In this document: positions 16,483-26,105 of the stretch, one piece after another
Layout of the letters: the number at the start of each line of letters is the position of its first letter
Position numbering within the stretch: position 1 is the first letter of the stretch
NCBI GenBank assembly: GCA_934270345.1
Contig: CAKQPT010000001.1
Span: forward strand, 123,177 to 187,176
DNA length: 64,000 nucleotides
Reading direction: 5' to 3'
DNA from: an uncultured Oribacterium sp.
Lineage (GTDB): Bacteria > Bacillota > Clostridia > Lachnospirales > Lachnospiraceae
Program-made: the position numbers and the translations under genes
Notes under the pieces: generated by a model
Told to the model about the DNA's origin: nothing
The model's input: only the letters and a program-made list of their open reading frames with translations
The model's database searches: none

Positions 16483-18477
16483 ATGGAACACAACGAATTC
16501 AAGCTTCATTCTGACTATGCACCGACCGGTGATCAGCCGCAGGCCATCGAAAAGCTGACGCTCGGCTTCAAGCAGGGAAACCAGTTCGAGACCCTGCTCG
16601 GTGTTACCGGCTCCGGCAAGACCTTTACGATGGCAAATATCATCCAGCGACTGCAGAAGCCGACGCTGATCATCTCGCATAACAAGACCTTGGCTGCACA
16701 GCTTTATTCCGAGATGAAGGAGTTCTTCCCGGAAAATGCGGTCGAGTATTTCGTTTCCTACTATGATTATTATCAGCCGGAGGCGTATCTCCCGTCGACG
16801 GATACCTACATCGAGAAGGATTCGGATATCAATGACGAGATCGATAAGCTGCGCTGCTCGGCGATGGCTTCCCTGAACGAGCGTGATGATGTCATCGTCG
16901 TTTCATCGGTTTCCTGCATCTACGGTCTCGGTGAGCCGAAGGAGTATGCGAACATGGCGATCTCCGTCTGGAACGGTGCACGGAAGGATCGTGATCACTT
17001 CATCCGTCAGCTGATCGATATCCAGTATAACCGGAACGACATCGACTTCAAGCGTGGCACCTTCCGCGTGATGGGCGATGTCGTGGACGTGTTCCCGGCT
17101 TCGGAGGGCGAGGAGGCGTACCGCGTCGAGTTTTTCGGTGATGAGGTCGATCGGATCACGAGGATCAATGCACTCACCGCGAAGGCGACGGCGGTCATGG
17201 ACCACATCGTCATCTATCCGGCGAGCCCGTATGTCATCCCGCAGGAGAAGCTGAACCGTGCGTGTGAGAACATCCTGCAGGAGATGGAGGCGCAGGTTCG
17301 TTATTTTAAGGATAATGATAAGCTGATCGAGGCACAGCGCATCGCGGAGCGGACGAACTATGATGTCGAGATGCTGAAGGAGACCGGCTTCTGCTCCGGT
17401 ATCGAGAACTACACCCGGCACTTAAGCTTCGGAAAGCCGGGGGATCCGCCTTATACCCTCATGGACTACTTCCCGGATGATTATCTCGTCATCGTGGATG
17501 AGTCGCATGTCACACTGCCGCAGGTACGTGGCATGTATAACGGAAACCTCTCCCGGAAGGAGACCCTCGTGGACTTCGGCTTCCGTCTGCCATCGGCCCT
17601 CGACAACCGCCCGCTGAATTTCACGGAGTTTGAGCAGAAGATCGACCAGATGCTCTTCGTATCGGCGACGCCGGGCGAGTATGAGGCGGAGCACGAGCTT
17701 CTCCGGGCGGATCAGATCATCCGTCCGACCGGGCTGCTGGATCCGGAGATCGAGGTGCGTCCGACGAAGGGACAGATCGACGACCTGATCGCCCAGATTC
17801 ATCGTGAGATCGAGGGGAAGCATAAGATTCTCGTCACGACCCTGACGAAGCGCATGGCGGAAGACCTGACGAAGTACCTGAAGGATGCCGATATCCGCGT
17901 ACGCTACCTGCACTCGGACATCGACACCCTGGAGCGCGCGTCCATCATCCGTGACATGCGTCTCGATAAGTTCGATGTCCTGGTCGGCATCAACCTGCTC
18001 CGTGAGGGTCTCGATATCCCGGAGGTCGCGCTCGTCGCCATCCTCGACGCGGATAAGGAGGGCTTTCTCCGTTCGGAGACCTCTCTCATCCAGACCGTCG
18101 GCCGTGCTGCGCGTAATGCGGATGGCCATGTCATCATGTATGCGGATACCATCACGGATTCCATGCGCCATACGATCGATGAGACCGAGCGACGCCGGAA
18201 GATACAGATGGCGTATAATGAAGAGCACGGTATCACACCGACCACGATCCATAAGGCGGTCGCCGATCTGATCGCGATCGGAAAGGCCGTCGATGTGGAT
18301 GATCCGCATGGCATCCAGAAGGACGTGGAGTCGATGACGCATCAGGAAATCGAGAAGCTGATTCGCGAGCTGTCGAAGAAGATGCGTGCCGCTGCCGCCG
18401 AGCTGAACTTCGAAGACGCAATGAAATACCGCGATAAGATTGAAGAAATCCGGAAGAAGTCAAAAGGCGAGGAGTGA
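16483..18477 (+). CDS. uvrB: Excinuclease ABC subunit B
   Basis: The DNA-damage-verifying helicase-like subunit of nucleotide excision repair, working with UvrA and UvrC. The ATG at 16483 follows TTTGGAGGGCGC and gives 664 residues, the normal length. Walker A GVTGSGKT is at 40-47, the beta-hairpin text [20 protein letters not shown] starts near 92, helicase motif II is DESH (about 335), motif VI is QTVGRAARN, and the C-terminal UVR motif ([16 protein letters not shown]) binds UvrC. uvrA is not adjacent. It ends just before structured repeat copy 2. Confidence 0.97.
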   Translation: MEHNEFKLHSDYAPTGDQPQAIEKLTLGFKQGNQFETLLGVTGSGKTFTMANIIQRLQKPTLIISHNKTLAAQLYSEMKEFFPENAVEYFVSYYDYYQPEAYLPSTDTYIEKDSDINDEIDKLRCSAMASLNERDDVIVVSSVSCIYGLGEPKEYANMAISVWNGARKDRDHFIRQLIDIQYNRNDIDFKRGTFRVMGDVVDVFPASEGEEAYRVEFFGDEVDRITRINALTAKATAVMDHIVIYPASPYVIPQEKLNRACENILQEMEAQVRYFKDNDKLIEAQRIAERTNYDVEMLKETGFCSGIENYTRHLSFGKPGDPPYTLMDYFPDDYLVIVDESHVTLPQVRGMYNGNLSRKETLVDFGFRLPSALDNRPLNFTEFEQKIDQMLFVSATPGEYEAEHELLRADQIIRPTGLLDPEIEVRPTKGQIDDLIAQIHREIEGKHKILVTTLTKRMAEDLTKYLKDADIRVRYLHSDIDTLERASIIRDMRLDKFDVLVGINLLREGLDIPEVALVAILDADKEGFLRSETSLIQTVGRAARNADGHVIMYADTITDSMRHTIDETERRRKIQMAYNEEHGITPTTIHKAVADLIAIGKAVDVDDPHGIQKDVESMTHQEIEKLIRELSKKMRAAAAELNFEDAMKYRDKIEEIRKKSKGEE

Positions 18478-18479
18478 AA

Positions 18480-18700
18480 CGCTGGAGGGCAGACTCCAGA
18501 GTGCTTCGAGCCGAGGATGTGCAAAATCAAAACCAGCTCCCTTAGAAACACTTGGAGTAATTTTTCCTTAGCACCCTCTGCAACACGGAGTTTCCATGAG
18601 AGGAAACTCCGTCGTTTGCAGAGGGCCTAGTGTTTCTTAGGGAGCTGGTTTTAGAGTTTGCCGCCGCAGGCGACCAGCCTCAGGAGGCTGCCCTCTGGCG
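18480..18700 (-). repeat. Long structured intergenic element, copy 2 (between uvrB and the RpiR-type gene)
   Basis: A 221-base imperfect palindrome related to 11493-11705. Read on the minus strand it has outer arms CGCCAGAGGGCAGCCTCC / GGAGTCTGCCCTCCAGCG, a core stem CCAGCTCCCTAAGAAACAC / GTGTTTCTAAGGGAGCTGG, the conserved inner stem GCCCTCTGCAA / TTGCAGAGGGT, a terminal hairpin CGGAGTTTCC / GGAAACTCCG and the unpaired CTAAGGAAAA. Compared with copy 1, stem bases change in pairs (GTGGCAC/GTGCCAC against GAAACAC/GTGTTTC). The core reads away from the regulator gene at 18709-19566, so it would be the 3' end of that transcript. Confidence 0.8.
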
Positions 18701-18708
18701 GTTATAGA

Positions 18709-19566
18709 TCAGTAATTCTTATCAGCGATGGAGTGCGCTGTCTTGTCCCAGTTCGGCTTGCAGCGCTTATAGTGGCGGCGGAAGTACTCACTGTACATCA
18801 CATCCACGAGGAAGAGCTGCGAAATCTCTGCCGAGGTGGAGCCGTTCTGGAGGGTACCTTCATTGGCACCGCAGAGCAGGATGATGTCCGCAAACTCGGT
18901 GAGCGGGGACTTCGTAAAGCGGGTGATCACGATCGTCTTCGCACCGGCGGCCTTCGCGGAACGGGCGATCTCGACCGTATCCTTCGTCGAACCGGAATAG
19001 GAGAAGATGAGGGCGACATCCTGATCGGTCAGGGTCGACGCGGTGATCAGCTGCATATTCGCATCCATGTTACAGATGACCTTCGGCTCGATGCGAAGGA
19101 ACTTGTTCATGGCCTTCATCGCGGTCAGCATCGAGGTGCCGACACCGAAGAAGACGATGCGCTTCGCGCTGCTGAGGGCATCCATCGCGGCCGTCATCTG
19201 CTTCACGTCGATGAGGGAATAGGTTTCCTGAATCGCGGAAACATTCTCCGACAGCACCTTCTTCGCCAGCTCGGAAATATTATCCTCGAGGGTGATGGTC
19301 GTATCCTCGGTATCCGTCAGCGGGGACTCACTCGCGCGCATACTGAGCGAGAGCATCATCTTAAACTCCTGATAGCCCTTCACATTCATCGTCTTACAGA
19401 AACGGAAGACGGAGGTGTCGCCGACATCACAGGCACCGGCCAGGTCGGAAATCGACATGAAAAGTACCTTCTTCGGGTTTTCCAGAATGTAATCCGCTAC
19501 TTTTTTCTCCGCCTTCGTAAACTGATTATAGGCGGAGCGTATTTTGGTAATGTAATCGTCCTGCAT
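18709..19566 (-). CDS. MurR/RpiR-family transcriptional regulator (HTH + SIS)
   Basis: A 285-residue regulator. The N-terminal HTH_6 domain (about 1-78) contains the family text KKVADYILENPKKVLFMSIS and the recognition region VGDTSVFRFCKTMNVKGYQEFK. The SIS sugar-phosphate-binding domain (about 105-255) has FFGVGTSMLTAMKA, ALIFSYSGSTKDTVE and TIVITRF. Such proteins respond to phosphosugars and often control neighbouring sugar or amino-sugar genes, but here no sugar gene is adjacent, so the regulon is unknown. The ribosome site is GAGGAG 10 bases upstream. A promoter lies at 19631-19659. Confidence 0.9.
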   Translation of the reverse strand: MQDDYITKIRSAYNQFTKAEKKVADYILENPKKVLFMSISDLAGACDVGDTSVFRFCKTMNVKGYQEFKMMLSLSMRASESPLTDTEDTTITLEDNISELAKKVLSENVSAIQETYSLIDVKQMTAAMDALSSAKRIVFFGVGTSMLTAMKAMNKFLRIEPKVICNMDANMQLITASTLTDQDVALIFSYSGSTKDTVEIARSAKAAGAKTIVITRFTKSPLTEFADIILLCGANEGTLQNGSTSAEISQLFLVDVMYSEYFRRHYKRCKPNWDKTAHSIADKNY

Positions 19567-19630
19567 ACTCGTTTTCTCCTCTCAAGCAGTAGTCCACCGA
19601 AACATAAATCACAGTAGTACATACGGGATT

Positions 19631-19659
19631 ATAATAGCATTATCGGAAATTTGTTTCAA
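19631..19659 (-). promoter_or_regulatory. Promoter of the RpiR-type regulator
   Basis: Minus strand TTGAAA (19654-19659), 17-base spacer, TATTAT (19631-19636), 65 bases before the start codon. Confidence 0.6.
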
Positions 19660-19698
19660 CAAAAATAATTTTCAAAATCTCGCCTCCACATTCTTTTC

Positions 19699-19727
19699 TT
19701 GTATTTTCCGGGTCAATGCTTTATAAT
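19699..19727 (+). promoter_or_regulatory. Promoter of the tRNA-Arg gene
   Basis: TTGTAT (19699-19704), 17-base spacer, TATAAT (19722-19727), 24 bases before the tRNA 5' end. Confidence 0.75.
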
Positions 19728-19750
19728 ATAAAAGTTCGTAAAACCGAATG

Positions 19751-19823
19751 GGTTCTTATAGCTTAACTGGATAGAGTACCGGCCTCCGACGCCGGTGGTC
19801 GCGGTTCGAGTCCGCGTAGGAAC
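19751..19823 (+). tRNA. tRNA-Arg, anticodon CCG
   Basis: A complete cloverleaf: acceptor GTTCTTA / TAGGAAC with one G-T pair, D arm GCTT / GAGT, anticodon stem CCGGC / GCCGG with loop CTCCGAC giving anticodon CCG (reads CGG), and T arm CGCGG / CCGCG with loop TTCGAGT. Discriminator A; CCA is not encoded. A single gene with its own promoter and terminator. Confidence 0.95.
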
Positions 19824-19829
19824 ATCTTT

Positions 19830-19856
19830 CGCCCGGTGCATCCGCACCGGGCTTTT
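19830..19856 (+). terminator. Terminator of tRNA-Arg
   Basis: GCCCGGTGC, loop ATCC, GCACCGGGC, TTTTT: a 9-bp perfect stem. Confidence 0.95.
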
Positions 19857-19897
19857 TCGCGCCCGGAAATCCCCTCAAAGTACTTCCGCGAAGCCAG

Positions 19898-19960
19898 GGG
19901 GTCAGACCCTCGCTTGAGTTTGGCCTTCCCTTACCGCCTTCCAGAAGAGGGTCTGACCCC
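19898..19960. repeat. REP-like inverted pair with GGGTC-A-GACCC palindromes
   Basis: GGGGTCAGACCCTC (19898-19911) and its complement GAGGGTCTGACCCC (19947-19960) face each other over 35 bases. Each arm is itself a small palindrome (GGGTC/GACCC). This is the arrangement of REP/BIME elements mobilised by RAYT transposases, but no such transposase is in the window. The rest of 19961-20085 is AT-rich and probably holds the serC promoter, which I could not place with confidence. Confidence 0.65.
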
Positions 19961-20085
19961 AATCCCCTCCCGATTGTACAAAAGCTAATACATAAAAATT
20001 ATTTATATACTGTATAAAGCTTAGCGGTGCTATCATATGCCTAACCAAGGGAAACATTCAAATACACGATTCAAAGGAGATAGCG

Positions 20086-21168
20086 ATGAGCAGAGTCTAT
20101 AATTTCAGTGCGGGACCAGCAGTTTTACCGGAGGAGGTTCTTCGGACAGCAGCAGCGGAGATGCTGGATTATCATGGATGCGGGATGTCCGTGATGGAGA
20201 TGTCTCATCGCTCCAAGGACTTTCAGGCGATCATCGATACCGCCGAGGCAGATTTCAGAGAGCTGCTCGGCGTACCGGAGAATTATAAGGTACTGTTCCT
20301 GCAGGGCGGAGGAAACACCCAGTTTGCGATGGTGCCGATGAACCTGATGCGCCATGGTGTGGCCGATTACATCGTGACGGGCCAGTGGGCGAAGAAGGCT
20401 GCGAAGGAAGCGGAGATGTACGGAAAGGTGAACGTGGTCGCCAGCTCGGCTGACAAGACCTTCAGCTACATCCCGGATCTTCAGAACCTCGCCATCGATG
20501 ATGACGCAGATTATGTATACATCTGCCAGAACAACACGATCTACGGAACCACGATCCGTGAGCTCCCGAACACGAAGGGCAAGGACCTCGTATCCGATGT
20601 CTCCTCCATGTTCCTGAGTGAGCCGATGGATGTTTCGAAGTACGGTGTCCTCTGGGGCGGTGTGCAGAAGAACGTCGGTCCGGCAGGCGTGACCATCGTC
20701 GTGATCCGTGATGACCTCATCCGTGAGGACGTGCTTCCGGGCACCCCGACCATGCTCCGCTACAAGACCCATGCCGATGCGAAGTCCCTGTACAACACGC
20801 CGCCATGCTACAACATCTATGTATGCGGCCTCGTGTTCAAGTGGCTGAAGGAGATGGGCGGCCTCAGCGTGATGAAGGAGCGGAACGAGCAGAAGGCGAA
20901 GATCCTGTATGATTACCTCGACCAGTCGACGATGTTCCGCGGCACCGTCGCGCCGAAGGATCGTTCCCTCATGAATATCCCGTTCGTCACCGGCGATGCA
21001 GACCTCGATGCGAAGTTTATCGCAGAGGCATCCGCAGTCGGCTTCAAGAACCTGAAGGGACACCGCACCGTCGGCGGTATGCGCGCATCGCTCTATAACG
21101 CGATGCCACAGGAGGGTGTCGTAAAGCTCGTCGAGTTCATGGACGCATTCGAGAAGAATAACAGATAA
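20086..21168 (+). CDS. serC: Phosphoserine aminotransferase
   Basis: A PLP enzyme that converts 3-phosphohydroxypyruvate to phosphoserine with glutamate. The 360-residue length is normal. It begins YNFSAGPAVLPEEV, the family hallmark, and shows GGGNTQFAMVPMNL, SSMFLSEPMDVSKY and the PLP-binding K195 in WGGVQKNVGPAG. The end contains GHRTVGGMRASLYNA, the phosphate-binding region. The ribosome site is AAAGGAGATAGCG. serA follows after 12 bases, so the two first steps of serine synthesis are co-transcribed. Confidence 0.97.
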   Translation: MSRVYNFSAGPAVLPEEVLRTAAAEMLDYHGCGMSVMEMSHRSKDFQAIIDTAEADFRELLGVPENYKVLFLQGGGNTQFAMVPMNLMRHGVADYIVTGQWAKKAAKEAEMYGKVNVVASSADKTFSYIPDLQNLAIDDDADYVYICQNNTIYGTTIRELPNTKGKDLVSDVSSMFLSEPMDVSKYGVLWGGVQKNVGPAGVTIVVIRDDLIREDVLPGTPTMLRYKTHADAKSLYNTPPCYNIYVCGLVFKWLKEMGGLSVMKERNEQKAKILYDYLDQSTMFRGTVAPKDRSLMNIPFVTGDADLDAKFIAEASAVGFKNLKGHRTVGGMRASLYNAMPQEGVVKLVEFMDAFEKNNR

Positions 21169-21180
21169 GAGGATAATATC

Positions 21181-22350
21181 ATGAAGGATCGTGAAATTTA
21201 CTGCTTAAACAATATCAGCCGTGTCGGAACCGGACGTTTCCGGAAGGGCTATACCCTCGTGGACGAGATCGACCACGCCGCCGGCGTGCTGGTGCGCTCC
21301 GCCGATATGAAGGCGATGGACTTCCCGCCGACGCTCCGTGCCATCGGACGTGCCGGTGCCGGCGTCAACAACATTCCGCTCGACCGCTGTGCCGAGCAGG
21401 GCATCGTCGTCTTCAACACCCCGGGGGCCAATGCCAATGCCGTGAAGGAGCTGGTAATCGCAGGTCTGATGCTGGCGAGTCGTGACATCATCGGCGGTAA
21501 TCAGTGGATCCGGGCGCACGCCGATGTTCCGACCATCCAGAAGGATGCCGAGAAGGCGAAGAAGAACTTCGCGGGCTGTGAGATCAAGGGCAAGACCCTC
21601 GGTGTCATCGGCCTCGGTGCGATCGGCGTGCTCGTCGCAAATGCCGCCGTCGACCTCGGTATGGAGGTTTATGGCTATGATCCGTACCTCTCCGTGAAGT
21701 CTGCCTGGGATCTCTCCCAGAAGGTGCATCACGCGGCGATCCTTGATGAAATCTACGATAAGTGCGACTATATCACGATCCATGTACCAGCCGTCGACAG
21801 TACGAAGGGCATGATCAACCAGGATGCCATCGCCCGCATGAAGGATGGCGTCCGCATCCTGAATTTCGCCCGTGATGTGCTGGTGAATGACGAGGACATG
21901 GCAGAAGCCCTGACCAAGGGTAAGGTAAAGGCCTATGTAACCGACTTCCCGAATCCGAAGTCGGCGGAGATGCCGGGGGCCATCGTCCTGCCGCATCTCG
22001 GCGCATCCACCGAGGAGGCCGAGGACAACTGTGCGGTGATGGCGGTCGAGGAGGTACAGGATTACCTCGACAACGGTAACATCCATCACTCCGTGAACTT
22101 CCCGGATACCGATATGGGTGTCTGCAGCAGCGGCGGACGTATCGCCATCCTGCACCGGAACATCCCGAACATGCTCGGACAGATCACGAAGGCCCTCGGC
22201 GATGCAAACATCAACATCGACGGTCTACAGAACAAGTCCCGCGGCGACTACGCGTATACGCTGATGGATATCAACCAGCACCTGACCGACGAGGGCTTCC
22301 ATAATCTTGGCCTCATCGATGGTATCCTTCGTGTACGGAAGGTGAAGTGA
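21181..22350 (+). CDS. serA: D-3-phosphoglycerate dehydrogenase
   Basis: It oxidises 3-phosphoglycerate with NAD, the entry to serine synthesis. The 389 residues comprise the substrate domain, the NAD-binding domain with GVIGLGAIGVLVANAA, the catalytic Arg/Glu/His set of the D-2-hydroxyacid family (NFARDVLVNDEDM; LPHLGASTEEAEDN) and a C-terminal ACT domain (about 320-389, LHRNIPNMLGQITKALGDANI) that may sense serine. It has the compact SerA form without the intervening ASB domain. The Arg position reads FARD where many homologues have FARG. The serB phosphatase is not seen. Confidence 0.95.
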   Translation: MKDREIYCLNNISRVGTGRFRKGYTLVDEIDHAAGVLVRSADMKAMDFPPTLRAIGRAGAGVNNIPLDRCAEQGIVVFNTPGANANAVKELVIAGLMLASRDIIGGNQWIRAHADVPTIQKDAEKAKKNFAGCEIKGKTLGVIGLGAIGVLVANAAVDLGMEVYGYDPYLSVKSAWDLSQKVHHAAILDEIYDKCDYITIHVPAVDSTKGMINQDAIARMKDGVRILNFARDVLVNDEDMAEALTKGKVKAYVTDFPNPKSAEMPGAIVLPHLGASTEEAEDNCAVMAVEEVQDYLDNGNIHHSVNFPDTDMGVCSSGGRIAILHRNIPNMLGQITKALGDANINIDGLQNKSRGDYAYTLMDINQHLTDEGFHNLGLIDGILRVRKVK

Positions 22351-22534
22351 AAAAAACACCCGGAATAAAGGAAGTGAAGAAAATTTCCATGTAAACGCTT
22401 ACTGTATGTAAAGAAGTGCAGAAATACGGTATAATATTCGATATAATTTGGTCACTCTGCATAAGGTGTGTGCGTTTGGAGGGCGCACATGGACTTCGGC
22501 AGGGTGAAATACGAATAATAAGGGAGACGAAAAA

Positions 22535-24523
22535 ATGACTACACTTCTTTATGTTGCCCCTGTCCTCGGTTTGTGTGCACTGGTCTTTGCGGGGATGCAG
22601 GCGCAGCGCGTTCATGCAGCAGAGGCTGGAAATGACAGGATGAAGGAGATCGCAGGCGCGATTTCAGAGGGCGCGCATGCATTCCTTTTCTCTGAGTATC
22701 GCATCCTCATCGCGTTTGTGGCGATCCTTTTTATCGCCATCGGCCTGGGCCTCGGTTCCTGGACGACGGCCATCGCCTTCGTGGTGGGTGCCCTGTTCTC
22801 GACCCTCGCCGGATACTTCGGTATGACCGTTGCGACGAAGGCCAATGTGCGGACGACCAACGCCGCGATGACCTCGGGTATGAACCGGGCGCTGCAGATC
22901 GCCTTCGCCGGCGGCTCGGTCATGGGTATGTGCGTGGCTGGTTTCGGTGTGCTCGGCGTATCGCTGTTCTATATTCTTACCGGCGATGCCGGGGTACTGT
23001 CCGGCTTCTCGCTGGGGGCCAGCTCTATCGCGCTCTTCGCCCGTGTCGGCGGCGGTATCTATACGAAGGCCGCGGACGTCGGTGCGGATCTCGTCGGTAA
23101 GGTCGAGGCCGGGATCCCGGAGGACGACCCGCGTAACCCGGCGGTCATCGCAGATAATGTCGGAGACAATGTCGGCGACGTCGCAGGTATGGGCGCAGAC
23201 CTGTTTGAGTCCTACGTCGGGGCACTGGTATCCGCCCTCACCCTCGGGGTGGCCGGCGGCTTCGAAAACGGTGCCGGTGTACTGTATCCGCTGATCATTT
23301 CCGGTTGCGGACTGGCGGCGGCGATCATCGGCTCGCTCTTCGTGGGCGGTGGCGAGGATGGCAACCCGCATAAGGCACTGAACCGTGCGACCTATATCGC
23401 CAGTGCGCTCGTGATGATCGTGGCGGTCGCAGGCAGCCGGTTCGTGTTCCACAGCTTCCAGGCGGCGATCGCGGTGATCGCAGGACTCGTCGTCGGAGTG
23501 CTGATCGGAACGATCACGGAGTTCTATACCTCGGGTGATTATCATCCGGTGCAGGAGATCGCGCAGGAATCGGAGACGGGTTCCGGTACGAACGTCATCG
23601 CCGGTCTTGCGGTCGGCATGCGCTCCACGGCACTTCCGATCCTGCTGATCTGTCTCGGTGTGTTCATCTCTTTCCAGTGCATGGGCCTCTATGGCATCGC
23701 TCTGGCAGCGGTCGGCATGCTGTCGACGACCGGCGTGACCGTCGCGGTCGATGCCTATGGTCCGATCGCGGACAATGCCGGCGGTATCGCCGAGATGTCC
23801 GGACTGGATGAATCCGTACGAAACATCACGGACAAGCTGGATGCCGTCGGAAACACGACGGCGGCGATGGGGAAGGGCTTCGCCATCGGTTCGGCTGCAT
23901 TGACTGCACTTGCGCTGTTTGTTTCCTACGCCAGTGCAGTCGGCCTTGAGGAGATCAATATCCTCGATACCCGCGTTACCATCGGTATCCTCATCGGTGG
24001 CATGCTGCCGTTCCTTTTCAGTGCATTTACGATGAGCTCGGTATCGAAGGCAGCCTACTCCATGATCGAGGAGGTACGTCGTCAGTTCCATGCAGATCCC
24101 GGCATCATGGCCGGTACGTCCCGCCCGGACTACAAGTCCTGCGTCGCGATCTCGACGACCGCTGCGCTTCGTGAGATGATCCTGCCGGGTGTGCTGGCGG
24201 TCGCAGCGCCACTGGCGGTCGGCATCGTACTTGGTGCGGACGCGCTCGGCGGACTGCTCGCGGGTGCGCTCGTATCCGGTGTCATGCTGGCGATCTTCAT
24301 GTCGAACTCCGGCGGCGCATGGGATAATGCAAAGAAGTACATCGAGGAGGGCCACAACGGTGGCAAGGGCAGCGAGGCCCATAAGGCGGCCGTGGTCGGC
24401 GATACCGTCGGTGATCCGTTCAAGGATACCTCCGGACCGTCCATCAACATCCTGATCAAGCTGATGACGGTCATTTCTCTGGTATTCGCACCGCTCTTTG
24501 TTGCGATCGGCGGCCTCCTGTAA
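22535..24523 (+). CDS. hppA: Membrane-bound ion-translocating pyrophosphatase
   Basis: It hydrolyses pyrophosphate and pumps H+ or Na+ out of the cytoplasm, saving energy in anaerobes. The 662 residues form about 16 hydrophobic helices. Substrate-binding text is [20 protein letters not shown], followed by [20 protein letters not shown], and the last loop holds [17 protein letters not shown]. The site that separates K+-dependent from K+-independent enzymes reads GNTTAA, i.e. Ala rather than Lys, so K+ dependence is predicted. Whether it pumps Na+ or H+ cannot be read with certainty. It sits between serA and the DUF1015 gene, with its own leader of 184 bases (TATAAT motifs at 22430 and 22442). 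Confidence 0.95.
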   Translation: MTTLLYVAPVLGLCALVFAGMQAQRVHAAEAGNDRMKEIAGAISEGAHAFLFSEYRILIAFVAILFIAIGLGLGSWTTAIAFVVGALFSTLAGYFGMTVATKANVRTTNAAMTSGMNRALQIAFAGGSVMGMCVAGFGVLGVSLFYILTGDAGVLSGFSLGASSIALFARVGGGIYTKAADVGADLVGKVEAGIPEDDPRNPAVIADNVGDNVGDVAGMGADLFESYVGALVSALTLGVAGGFENGAGVLYPLIISGCGLAAAIIGSLFVGGGEDGNPHKALNRATYIASALVMIVAVAGSRFVFHSFQAAIAVIAGLVVGVLIGTITEFYTSGDYHPVQEIAQESETGSGTNVIAGLAVGMRSTALPILLICLGVFISFQCMGLYGIALAAVGMLSTTGVTVAVDAYGPIADNAGGIAEMSGLDESVRNITDKLDAVGNTTAAMGKGFAIGSAALTALALFVSYASAVGLEEINILDTRVTIGILIGGMLPFLFSAFTMSSVSKAAYSMIEEVRRQFHADPGIMAGTSRPDYKSCVAISTTAALREMILPGVLAVAAPLAVGIVLGADALGGLLAGALVSGVMLAIFMSNSGGAWDNAKKYIEEGHNGGKGSEAHKAAVVGDTVGDPFKDTSGPSINILIKLMTVISLVFAPLFVAIGGLL

Positions 24524-24556
24524 TATATTTAAATAGAACAGAATACGTAATCAAGG

Positions 24557-24617
24557 AAGATATCTGTCTGTTCTGCGGGATGCCCGATGACGGCCTCGCG
24601 GAATGGACAGATATCTT
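24557..24617 (+). other. Long-loop hairpin between hppA and the DUF1015 gene
   Basis: AAGATATCTGTC (24557-24568) and GACAGATATCTT (24606-24617) are perfect 12-base complements around a 37-base loop. There is no T run. It lies 36 bases before the next start codon and could be a leader structure or a partial terminator. Confidence 0.55.
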
Positions 24618-24652
24618 AAACTAAAGAAGCAGCAGGACAGAAGGAGAATCTC

Positions 24653-25942
24653 ATGGCTACAGTAAAACCTTTCAGAGCGATCCGTCCGGACGCAGCGTGC
24701 GTTCGGGAGGTGGCAGCACTTCCATATGATGTATATTCCCGTGCAGAGGCACGTGAAGCGGTGGCCGGCCATCCGCTTTCCTTCTTAAACATTGACCGAC
24801 CGGAAACCCAGTTCCCGGAGACGCAGGATATGTATGCACCGGAGGTGTACCGGAAGGCTTCGGATATGCTGCAGGCAGAGATCGCAGATGGGACCTTCGT
24901 GCGTGAAACGAGCGCCTGCTACTACATCTATGAACTGACCATGGAGGGACGGGCACAGACCGGTATCGTCGCGCTCAGCTCGATCGATGATTACCTGAAC
25001 GGCATCTGTAAGAAGCATGAGAACACGGTGGAGGAGAAGGAGCAGGATCGTATCCGTCATGTGGATACCTGCTCGGCGCAGACGGGCCCGATCTTCCTTG
25101 CCTATCGTGCACATGCCGGAATCCAGGCAATCGTGGAGGAGGTAAAGAAGGAAGCGACGCTCTATGATTTCGTGACGGACGACGGCGTCGGTCATCGGGT
25201 ATGGAGAATCGCGGACAGCGAGCGGGTAGCGACGCTGGAGGCACTTTTCGAGAAGGTGCCGGCGACCTATATCGCGGATGGGCATCATCGCGCGGCGAGC
25301 GCGGTGAAGGTCGGTCTTCGGCGTCGGGAGGCGCATCCGGACTATGATGGCACGGAGGAGTTTAACTACTTCCTGTCGGTGCTGTTCCCGGATAAGGAGC
25401 TGAAAATCATGGACTACAACCGTGTCGTCAAGGATCTTCATGGGATGGATCCGGAGGATTTCATGTTCTCCATCGAGGAGGATTATCAGGTGTTCCATCT
25501 GACACAGCCGATTTCTCCGAAGGTGAAGGGCGAGATCTGCATGTACCTCGGCGGTGAGTGGTTCCTGCTTCGCGCACGCGCGGAGCTGCTGTCGGCGCGT
25601 TCCATCGATCCGGTCAAGGCGCTGGATGTATCGCTTCTGCAGGATACGGTTCTCGGACCGCTGCTGGGGATCGGGGATCCGCGTACGGATAAGCGTATCG
25701 AGTTCGTCGGTGGGATCCGGGGACTTCGGGAGCTGGAGAAGCGCGTGAATCAGCATACCTATGCGCACGCGATGGATGGCAGCCTCGAGGAGTTCGGTCC
25801 GGCGGTCGCCTTCGCGATGCATCCGACGGCGATTACGGAACTCCTCGATGTCGCGGATCATCATCTGCTGATGCCGCCGAAGTCCACCTGGTTTGAGCCG
25901 AAGCTTCGCTCCGGTATTTTCATTCACGAAATCGAACGATAA
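24653..25942 (+). CDS. DUF1015 family protein
   Basis: A 429-residue cytoplasmic protein of a widespread family of unknown role. It starts with the family text VKPFRAIRPD...VAALPYDVYSRAEAREA, has SFLNIDRPE, the central IADGHHRAASAVKVG, which recalls the DGHHR-type loop of ParB/Srx-like folds, and LLGIGDPRTDKRIEFVGG near the end. In many Clostridia this family is found with serC/serA, and here it is one gene away. A link to serine or phosphoserine metabolism is therefore a reasonable inference, without direct proof. The ribosome site is AAGGAGAATCTC. Confidence 0.85.
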   Translation: MATVKPFRAIRPDAACVREVAALPYDVYSRAEAREAVAGHPLSFLNIDRPETQFPETQDMYAPEVYRKASDMLQAEIADGTFVRETSACYYIYELTMEGRAQTGIVALSSIDDYLNGICKKHENTVEEKEQDRIRHVDTCSAQTGPIFLAYRAHAGIQAIVEEVKKEATLYDFVTDDGVGHRVWRIADSERVATLEALFEKVPATYIADGHHRAASAVKVGLRRREAHPDYDGTEEFNYFLSVLFPDKELKIMDYNRVVKDLHGMDPEDFMFSIEEDYQVFHLTQPISPKVKGEICMYLGGEWFLLRARAELLSARSIDPVKALDVSLLQDTVLGPLLGIGDPRTDKRIEFVGGIRGLRELEKRVNQHTYAHAMDGSLEEFGPAVAFAMHPTAITELLDVADHHLLMPPKSTWFEPKLRSGIFIHEIER

Positions 25943-25948
25943 ACTGAG

Positions 25949-25980
25949 AGAGGGGGCCTCCGGGCCGCCTCTTTATGTTT
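25949..25980 (+). terminator. Terminator after the DUF1015 gene
   Basis: AGAGGGGGCC, loop TCCG, GGCCGCCTCT (one mismatch), followed by TTATGTTTT. Confidence 0.75.
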
Positions 25981-26004
25981 TGTGAACGGAACATGTATGG
26001 AATC

Positions 26005-26033
26005 TTGATTTTGGGGGTGGGCTTCCGTATAAT
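26005..26033 (+). promoter_or_regulatory. SigA-type promoter of ftsH
   Basis: TTGATT (26005-26010), 17-base spacer, TATAAT (26028-26033), 72 bases before the start. It closely resembles the promoter at 4851-4879 (shared CTTGATTTTGG and TTCCG). Confidence 0.8.
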
Positions 26034-26105
26034 TATGGTTACTGCGAAAATGCAGTGGACCATCCGGTGGACGGGATTCCGGCGGGTGAAAGAAATGGAG
26101 AACAG

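Noticed and set aside
19756..19962. Minus-strand ORF of 68 codons across the tRNA-Arg gene and the REP-like repeat
   Set aside because: It overlaps a clear tRNA, its terminator and a palindromic repeat; it has no ribosome site and a composition typical of a shadow frame.
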